Assembly (NCBI GenBank): GCA_036741235.1
Contig: DAINSQ010000171.1
Span: 1 to 9,937, forward strand
Length of the DNA: 9,937 nt
Direction: 5' to 3'
Origin: JABWBR01 sp036741235
GTDB lineage: Bacteria; Bacteroidota; Bacteroidia; Chitinophagales; Saprospiraceae
The notes under the pieces were generated by a model. It searched no databases and was not told the origin of the DNA. It saw only the letters and a list, made by a program, of their open reading frames with translations. This document shows, one piece after another, positions 5,164 to 9,937 of the stretch. The translations under genes were made by a program, and so were the position numbers. Numbering within the stretch: position 1 is the first letter of the stretch; the number at the start of each line of letters is the position of its first letter.

Positions 5164-5247
5164 GACAAAAAACGTCTGCAAAACCGCGGAAACATCAAAA
5201 TTCGCATAATGACATCCGGGTTTGAATTTTTTCATACAAAAAATGGT

Positions 5248-5255
5248 TATATTTG
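5248..5255 (+). promoter_or_regulatory. Putative -7 element of the toxin-antitoxin operon
   Basis: TATATTTG fits TAnnTTTG exactly. The nearest upstream TTG (5222-5224) is 23 nt away, longer than usual. A start about 6-7 nt downstream would fall at or next to the ATG at 5262, implying a leaderless or near-leaderless mRNA. Confidence 0.5.
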
Positions 5256-5261
5256 TATGGT

Positions 5262-5537
5262 ATGGAATGTACGGATATCGTCTATCGCGAGCACGCAATC
5301 AAGCGAATGTTTGAGCGTAGTATCACTGTTGATGCAGTGGAGGCAGTTATTGAAAAAGGCGATATTATTAAGCAATATCCTGATGATAAGCCATTTACAT
5401 CTTATTTATTGTTAGGTTATTTTGAAAATCGCCCTATTCATGTGCTTGTTTCAAAAGATGAGAACATCTGTTTTGTCATAACCGTATATGAGCCAGACCC
5501 AACTATATGGCAGGACGGCTTTAAAACAAAAAAATAA
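5262..5537 (+). CDS. DUF4258-family putative toxin
   Basis: A 91-residue basic-acidic mixed protein of the DUF4258 family, small proteins related in fold to RelE/BrnT-type ribonuclease toxins and commonly paired with zinc-finger antitoxins. Family landmarks are the REHAIKRMFERSI helix, the GDIIKQYPDDKP turn, the SYLLLGYF and HVLVSKDE strands, and the ending ITVYEPDPTIWQDGF. An RNase role is known only by analogy. I chose the ATG at 5262 over the in-frame TTG at 5253 because that TTG is part of the predicted -7 box. The stop codon overlaps the next start (TAATG, one shared base), so translation is coupled, with toxin first as in mqsRA. The pair looks more AT-rich than its neighbours and is enclosed by direct repeats. 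Confidence 0.8.
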   Translation: MECTDIVYREHAIKRMFERSITVDAVEAVIEKGDIIKQYPDDKPFTSYLLLGYFENRPIHVLVSKDENICFVITVYEPDPTIWQDGFKTKK

Positions 5538-5761
5538 TGAACTGTGCTGTTTGTAAAATTGGAGAAATGAAATCGGGAGAAACCACCGTCCTCCTGGAAC
5601 GTGGGACATCTATCATTATCATCAAAGATGTGCCCGCTCATATCTGCGAAAACTGTGGTGAAAAATATTATGATGCAGATGTAACCCGCCAGTTAATGAA
5701 ACGCTCAGAAGAAGCCGTACAGAAAGGTGCTGAATTGGAAGTGCTCCGTTTGGTGGCTTAG
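5537..5761 (+). CDS. YgiT-type zinc-finger (MqsA-like) antitoxin, short form
   Basis: A 74-residue protein with two CxxC knuckles, C3-x2-C6 and C37-x2-C40 (CENCGEKYY), the YgiT/MqsA-type zinc-binding domain that binds the partner toxin. Full-length MqsA has a C-terminal Xre-type helix-turn-helix that binds DNA. Here the chain ends shortly after a helix (residues about 48-72), so no DNA-binding domain is present. This is a known short architecture beside DUF4258 proteins. The start ATG overlaps the toxin stop by one base. Neutralisation of the upstream protein is inferred from family and gene order. No strong terminator follows; only a weak GGGTTT/AAACCC hairpin lies at 5792-5814. Confidence 0.85.
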   Translation: MNCAVCKIGEMKSGETTVLLERGTSIIIIKDVPAHICENCGEKYYDADVTRQLMKRSEEAVQKGAELEVLRLVA

Positions 5762-5860
5762 CCAGGGTTGCTAAACATTTATTGCCGGGTAGGGTTTTCG
5801 TCTCTCCTAAACCCGTTAGCCTTTTGCGGGCACTTAATCACAGATTTCGAAAAGGGGGGG

Positions 5861-5936
5861 TATTTTTCTATTCCATTTCTTGAATTCCCGCAGGGAAGCT
5901 GTAAAAGTCAAGTATGTACTTTGCCCTGGCGGGCAT
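5861..5936 (+). repeat. Direct repeat flanking the toxin-antitoxin pair, right copy
   Basis: The 76-bp counterpart of 5067-5163, lacking its 21-bp block. A weaker shared stretch upstream of both copies (CTCCTAAAC followed by GTTA, near 5017 and 5804) suggests the repeat unit was once longer. It is preceded by a run of seven G (5854-5860). The remaining sequence from 5762 to 5999 shows no gene on either strand. Confidence 0.92.
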
Positions 5937-5999
5937 TACAACAATAGAAACGAAAAAAATCCGTACCATCCGCGTAATTCGCGATTCAGACAACTGAGA

Positions 6000-6035
6000 T
6001 AAGTCAGGAGGCAACGTTGTTTACCTCCTGACTTA
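6000..6035. terminator. Hairpin after osmC
   Basis: A perfect 12-bp stem, TAAGTCAGGAGG (6000-6011) with CCTCCTGACTTA (6024-6035), has a 12-nt loop. It sits 3 nt past the osmC-family stop codon on the minus strand. There is no T tract, so termination is likely but not certain. Confidence 0.65.
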
Positions 6036-6038
6036 AAC

Positions 6039-6467
6039 CTACACCAATTCCGCCGACAGCGTAATCTCGCAGTTCAGCGCTTTGGAGACCGGGCAGTTGG
6101 CTTTGGCGGCCTGGGCCAGCTCTTCAAACTGCTCGGCGCTTACACCGGGCACTTTGCCCTTGAGGTCGAGGTGGATGGACTTGATGACCCAGCCGCCTTC
6201 GTTTTCCATAGTCAACGTGGCGGCTACATCAAGCGTATCGGGGGTGAAACCGGCGCCGCTGAGGCGGAAGCTGAGGGCCATGGCAAAACAACCGGCGTGA
6301 GCGGCGGCAATGAGCTCCTCCGGGTTGGTGCCGGCCAGACCGTCTTCGCTTTTAAAGCGGGTGAAAGCTGAATAAGGCGTTCCATCGAGTACGCCGCTGG
6401 CGGTGTGCAAAACGCCGGCGCCTTCGGCTCCGGGGCCGCGCCATTGGGCTTTGGCTTTTCTTTTCAT
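6039..6467 (-). CDS. osmC: OsmC-family peroxiredoxin-like protein
   Basis: A 142-residue cytoplasmic protein of the OsmC branch of the OsmC/Ohr family, thiol peroxidases that reduce organic hydroperoxides. The two redox cysteines are present: C60 in the motif PEELIAAAHAGCFAMALS and C125 in KANCPVSKAL. The family glutamate (E50/E51) and an arginine in the substrate-pocket region (R37) are also present. The length is typical. The ATG at 6467 gives the usual MKRKAKAQW start. It is transcribed alone, with hairpins after it (6000-6035) and before it (6509-6551). A separate perfect palindrome at 6492-6510 in its leader could be a regulatory site. OsmC is favoured over Ohr from the GTNPEEL and NCPVSKAL wording. 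Confidence 0.92.
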   Translation of the reverse strand: MKRKAKAQWRGPGAEGAGVLHTASGVLDGTPYSAFTRFKSEDGLAGTNPEELIAAAHAGCFAMALSFRLSGAGFTPDTLDVAATLTMENEGGWVIKSIHLDLKGKVPGVSAEQFEELAQAAKANCPVSKALNCEITLSAELV

Positions 6468-6491
6468 ATCTGAATGTTTTTGAACGAGAAT

Positions 6492-6510
6492 GTTTTACCC
6501 AGAGTAAAAC
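6492..6510. promoter_or_regulatory. Palindrome in the osmC upstream region
   Basis: GTTTTAC (6492-6498), a 5-nt centre and GTAAAAC (6504-6510) form a perfect 7-bp inverted repeat 25 nt upstream of the osmC ATG. It may be an operator, or simply the T-rich tail of the neighbouring terminator folding back. No consensus promoter was found here. Confidence 0.35.
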
Positions 6511-6551
6511 GGAGTGACACAGCGTTAAGAGAAAGCGCTGTGTCACTCCGT
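6509..6551 (-). terminator. Terminator of the surface-protein gene
   Basis: A perfect 16-bp stem (6509-6524 with 6536-6551; core CGGAGTGACACAGCG) has an 11-nt loop and is followed on the minus strand by TTTTAC. It lies 21 nt past the stop codon of the large secreted protein and separates it from osmC. Confidence 0.8.
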
Positions 6552-6572
6552 ATTACTTTGTGGTAGAAAAAA

Positions 6573-9500
6573 TTACTCTATTACCACGATCAATCTATTC
6601 AAATACTCCCCATTCGCTGTCAGGCGCAGGGTGTAAGTTCCTGCCGGCAAACTTGATACATCTATCGGGTCCGTAGCGGCAGCATTGTGTGGCTGGACTT
6701 GCCGGCCCCAAACATCGTAAATTACTACGTGGTCAAGTATTATGCCGCCTGTGCGAATATACAGCAAATTCCCGACAGGGTTGGGGAATATCTCGATTTG
6801 TTCCGCCCATTCGGGTTCGCTGCTGCCGGAGATGACCGTCACGTCTTGCGGGGTGGTGTTAACCGGCCAGACGTTTTCGGTTGAAGCGATCAGGCGTACG
6901 CTATCGATGACAAATGTGGTGACCAGGCTGCCCGGGGTGGCGAAGATATCGTCGCGCACTTTGAAGCGCAGATAACCCAGCGGGCCGAAGCCGCTGTAAT
7001 CAACGCCGTCAAAACGGGTTTGCGCGAGCTGTAGTTGGCCGGGGGTAGCACCCGGGCGCCACATGGCGATCACATTGCCGTCAGATCCTGCGGCCAGCCA
7101 GGAGTCCTGCCAGTCGACCGATAGGGTTGAGGGATCGATGATGTCGGGATCGCAAGTCAGGCGGAATGCAATGCCATATACAAAGGAGACGGGCTGGGCA
7201 TTATTCCCCAATTGTATGGGCAGGCTGTATTCTCCGCCTGCTTCGAGTACGGAGGCGTCGATATACAAGGGCGCTCCGTCCGGGGTTTGCTCCGACAATT
7301 CGAGGGGCGAGGGGCTGCCGCCGTCAAAACCATGGCTGAGGCCCCAGTTTTGAGCCAGGGCCAGGGTATCCGCCCGGTCGATTAGTCCATCGCCGTTAGT
7401 GTCTATATGCTTATAGTTAACACTGCTTTGGGGGGTTGACGATTCCCAGTCGAAGGCATCCTGGGCCTGCCAGTCGAGCGAGGCCAGGGGCCGTTCGGGG
7501 CCGGTTTTACCGTAGGCCATTCCCAATTGGAGGACGTCGTAGTGGTTGGCTCGGCCGTCGTTGTTGGCATCGCCGGGCCATACATCGCGGGGCAAGACGT
7601 TGATGTAGATCACTGCATCGATGCAGTCGGCGGGGGCGTTTTGATTGCAAATGCGCAGACAAAGGGAGTCGAGCCCCCCACCGGTTGCGGTGAAATTAAT
7701 GCAGGGGATGTTGCTGATTATTTCGTATTCAAATACATCCGGATCGGGTTGGCAGGTAATCTCCGTGATTTGAAAACCCACTGATTCCGGATAATTATCA
7801 CAGTACGGTATGGACTCGCCAATTAGCAGATCAAAAACGTATTCCGAACGGCATTGCTCAAACAGCGGCGGCAATTCAGCCGAAATGACGACCTCGCAGC
7901 CGTTGGCATCGGTGAGCGTGCCGCGGTAGGTCCCCGAGGGCAGTTGATCAAGCGCCGCGGCATTGGTGGTTGATGCGCCTGTCGACCAGTCTATTTCAAA
8001 GGGCAGAAAGGCGCCGGTAATCTGCCATTCCAGCGAACCGTTGGCGGTTTCGGGGCAGGTGGGCCGCACTTCGCTGACGAGCGTAACCGCAATATCGGGG
8101 GGAATAACGATCACCACATTGGGGGAAATACTGCAATCATTGGCGTCAAAAATCAATAAACCCTGCCAGCTATTGATTTCAATTGATACGGTATCGCCGG
8201 TTACCGGCAAACGCGTTATGCCGCCATCGGTGGAATAAGTATATGGAGCGCCGGCGCCGCCATTTACTTCGCTGATGACAAAGGCCGAAAATTGGTCATT
8301 GCACTGGGCAGGAATAGAGTTGACAACAGCTGTGAGCGGTGCAGGGCCTACCTCGAAATTAAATTGTGTCGTACACTGGAAGGCGTCGGTTATGACTACG
8401 CCATACGGCCCCGGTAACAGGCCATCGGGGTCTTCGCCGGTAAAGCCGTGGCTCCACTGAAAAGCAAAGGGCCCGTTGCCTGCCACGTCGATTGCTATGG
8501 CGCCGTCGTTGCTGCCGGGGCAGGAGGCGTCAATCGTTTCGGCTGCCGTCAGTACCGGCGGCGCGCCCACGATGACTTCAAATGCTGCGGCGGCCTCGCA
8601 ACCCAGGTCGTCAGTGGCGGTCAGGGTGTAACTGCCGGCTTGGTCAGCGTTTACGCCGGAGATAGTCGCCGCAGGTCCTGTGGCCGTAAAACCGTCAGGC
8701 CCGCTCCATTGATACGACTGAAAATTGAAGCCTGCCGGTACGGCCAGTTGCAGATTGCCGCCAATACATACCGGGCTATTCGAAAAATCGCTGTTGGAAA
8801 AATCTTCGTAATTGCGCACAAAAACCGTCACGAGGGCGCTCTGCGTGCAGCCTTGGCCGTTGGTAGCCGTGCCGGTGTAAGTGGTGGTGGCAGCAGGTGC
8901 GGCAACCGGATTGGGGCAATCCACACAGCTCAAGCCGGCTGAAGGGCTCCAGCTTGTAATACTATTGATCGCATCCAGCCAAAGCGCCGCCGTTCCGCCG
9001 GCGCAAATCGTCGTATCTCCGACGATGCCTGTCAATAGCCCGCTTTGCAGCAAGGGCCTTCCGCTTACGCTATGCCCTGTGGCGTCGGTGACGATCACCT
9101 CGTAGCTGCCGGGAGTCAGCCCGTTTAGGTCTTCGCTATTGGAAGTAAAGCCGCCGGGGCCGCTCCATTGGTATGAGTAAGGCGGTATGCCGCCGCTCAC
9201 GCACAGTTCTATCGAGCCGTTCACCGGCTGAATACAGGCGCTCGAATCGGCGCAGATCGTCACGGCGCGCAGGTTGGAGTCGTCGTCCTGGGTCATGACA
9301 CTGCCGGGCACTACGTCAAAATTAAAAGTATTGCCGTTGGCGTTCACCACTTCAATAGGCGTTGGCGTTTCGACGATCGCAAAAACGTCATTACTGCCGG
9401 CAGAGCCTGTTATTTTAAAACAAAAAGAAAAAAGCACGTCTCCATCGTCGAGAAAGGCGCCGTTTAGGAAGGGATCAAACCACGAAACCGTGATACGGCC

Positions 9501-9794
9501 GGGCGGAATACCAGGCATACCCTGCACCCCGAAATTGGAGGCGCTCATTCCCGGCAATTGAAAATTGGTGACGGATACAAAGTCGAGGGGGCCTTCAGGA
9601 TAGGCAAACGACATTTGCATCGATAACAGGCTGGAAATGTTTTGTACACTGATATCTACGCAAACGGTATCGCCAGGCAATCCGCGCAAGTCGCTGAAAA
9701 CAAGCGCGCTGCAATTTCCAGTCTGGGCTGAGATGAAGTTTGGGAAAGCGCTCAGGAAGAACGCTATGACCACATAGCGCAATAGTTGCTTCAT
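6573..9794 (-). CDS. Secreted multidomain surface protein with type IX sorting domain
   Basis: A 1073-residue exported protein, numbered from the ATG at 9794. The signal peptide is MKQLLRYVVIAFFLSAFPNFISA. A cohesin-like beta domain follows (about 25-175), then a series of SprB/PKD/Ig-like units (about 180-660) with recurring patterns such as GGIPPYSYQWSGPGGF, TICAGGTA, SWSPSAGLSC and DASCPGSNDGAI. Dockerin-like calcium loops come next (DANNDGRANHYD near 742 and DTNGDGLIDRAD near 798). A second cohesin-like domain (about 840-985) precedes the sorting domain in the last 75 residues (EIFPNPVGNLLYI ... LPAGTYTLRL). It should cross the outer membrane by the type IX system and be surface-attached or released, perhaps as an adhesin or matrix component; no enzyme domain is seen. 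The longer frame opening with TTG at 9836 is rejected because that TTG is inside the predicted -7 box. Monocistronic. Confidence 0.9.
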   Translation of the reverse strand: MKQLLRYVVIAFFLSAFPNFISAQTGNCSALVFSDLRGLPGDTVCVDISVQNISSLLSMQMSFAYPEGPLDFVSVTNFQLPGMSASNFGVQGMPGIPPGRITVSWFDPFLNGAFLDDGDVLFSFCFKITGSAGSNDVFAIVETPTPIEVVNANGNTFNFDVVPGSVMTQDDDSNLRAVTICADSSACIQPVNGSIELCVSGGIPPYSYQWSGPGGFTSNSEDLNGLTPGSYEVIVTDATGHSVSGRPLLQSGLLTGIVGDTTICAGGTAALWLDAINSITSWSPSAGLSCVDCPNPVAAPAATTTYTGTATNGQGCTQSALVTVFVRNYEDFSNSDFSNSPVCIGGNLQLAVPAGFNFQSYQWSGPDGFTATGPAATISGVNADQAGSYTLTATDDLGCEAAAAFEVIVGAPPVLTAAETIDASCPGSNDGAIAIDVAGNGPFAFQWSHGFTGEDPDGLLPGPYGVVITDAFQCTTQFNFEVGPAPLTAVVNSIPAQCNDQFSAFVISEVNGGAGAPYTYSTDGGITRLPVTGDTVSIEINSWQGLLIFDANDCSISPNVVIVIPPDIAVTLVSEVRPTCPETANGSLEWQITGAFLPFEIDWSTGASTTNAAALDQLPSGTYRGTLTDANGCEVVISAELPPLFEQCRSEYVFDLLIGESIPYCDNYPESVGFQITEITCQPDPDVFEYEIISNIPCINFTATGGGLDSLCLRICNQNAPADCIDAVIYINVLPRDVWPGDANNDGRANHYDVLQLGMAYGKTGPERPLASLDWQAQDAFDWESSTPQSSVNYKHIDTNGDGLIDRADTLALAQNWGLSHGFDGGSPSPLELSEQTPDGAPLYIDASVLEAGGEYSLPIQLGNNAQPVSFVYGIAFRLTCDPDIIDPSTLSVDWQDSWLAAGSDGNVIAMWRPGATPGQLQLAQTRFDGVDYSGFGPLGYLRFKVRDDIFATPGSLVTTFVIDSVRLIASTENVWPVNTTPQDVTVISGSSEPEWAEQIEIFPNPVGNLLYIRTGGIILDHVVIYDVWGRQVQPHNAAATDPIDVSSLPAGTYTLRLTANGEYLNRLIVVIE

Positions 9795-9833
9795 AAAGGA
9801 ATGACACATTTGGTGATTGTAAATTTTCAGCCG

Positions 9834-9841
9834 CAAAAGTA
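9834..9841 (-). promoter_or_regulatory. Putative -7 element of the surface-protein gene
   Basis: Minus-strand TACTTTTG matches TAnnTTTG. No TTG occurs 17-20 nt upstream, where the heptamer repeat begins. Transcription would start near 9827, about 33 nt before the ATG. Confidence 0.5.
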
Positions 9842-9861
9842 GAAAAAATTCCCGGTTGTCT

Positions 9862-9937
9862 GTTGTAGGTTGTAAGTTGTAAGTTGTAAGTTGTAGGTTG
9901 TAAGTTGTAAGTTGTAGGTTGTAAGTTGTAGGTTGTA
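9862..9937. repeat. Heptamer tandem repeat GTTGTA(A/G), about 10.9 copies
   Basis: Head-to-tail 7-bp units GTTGTAG or GTTGTAA run without interruption to the end of the window; the last base of the unit alternates G,A,A,A,G,A,A,G,A,G. The array begins 20 nt upstream of the -7 element of the surface-protein gene. No gene is visible between 9842 and 9937. Confidence 0.9.

Noticed and set aside
5010..5940. Integron cassette with attC sites around the toxin-antitoxin pair
   Set aside because: Short GTTAGCC/GTTACC-like words occur, but I could not find paired attC core sites or the imperfect-palindrome layout, and no integron integrase is in the window.
9795..9836. N-terminal extension of the surface protein from TTG at 9836
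   Set aside because: The TTG is part of the TACTTTTG -7 element, and the ATG at 9794 begins a normal signal peptide.

Overview
The window looks like a chromosome segment from a member of the Bacteroidota, most likely a Saprospiria/Lewinella-type bacterium. The evidence is a large SprB/PKD-type surface protein with a C-terminal type IX secretion sorting domain, a PorT-like outer-membrane beta-barrel protein, several promoters fitting the Bacteroidota TTG-N17-20-TAnnTTTG pattern, few Shine-Dalgarno sequences, a tRNA gene without encoded CCA, and short-unit intergenic repeats. No genus can be named from sequence alone.

Left part, about 40-2990, read on the minus strand: an octamer repeat lies just past a three-gene operon whose transcription order is a TetR-family repressor, a LolA-like outer-membrane lipoprotein-sorting protein and an FtsX/LolC-type ABC permease. 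The genes overlap by 4 nt and then sit 7 nt apart. A good promoter with a TetR-type operator over the predicted start site implies autorepression. Upstream, in the same orientation, is an apparently gene-free transcription unit: a TAnnTTTG element, an 11-codon ORF, a hairpin and a strong intrinsic terminator. It is either a small RNA or an attenuator-like leader of the operon.

Middle part, 3089-4691: a small thioredoxin-fold protein that has lost both active-site cysteines, with its own promoter and terminator. Next come a small outer-membrane beta-barrel protein and a convergent antibiotic-biosynthesis-monooxygenase-family protein separated by a shared hairpin. Then follows tRNA-Ser(UGA) with a clear promoter and terminator.

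Accessory stretch, 4676-5940: the last 16 nt of the tRNA plus its terminator are duplicated as a perfect 77-bp direct repeat, with a diverged inverted copy between the two. Beyond an AT-rich, hairpin-rich gap lies a DUF4258 toxin / YgiT-type zinc-finger antitoxin pair, bracketed by a 76-bp direct repeat (74/76 identical apart from one 21-bp indel). This looks like a small tRNA-proximal island or a cassette-like insertion. No integrase or transposase is visible.

Right part, 6000-9937, minus strand: an OsmC-family peroxidase gene, then a 1073-residue secreted protein gene (cohesin-like domain, SprB/PKD-like repeats, dockerin-like repeats, second cohesin-like domain, type IX sorting tail). Each is followed by a hairpin. 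A heptamer tandem repeat of almost eleven copies starts just upstream of the surface-protein promoter and runs off the window.
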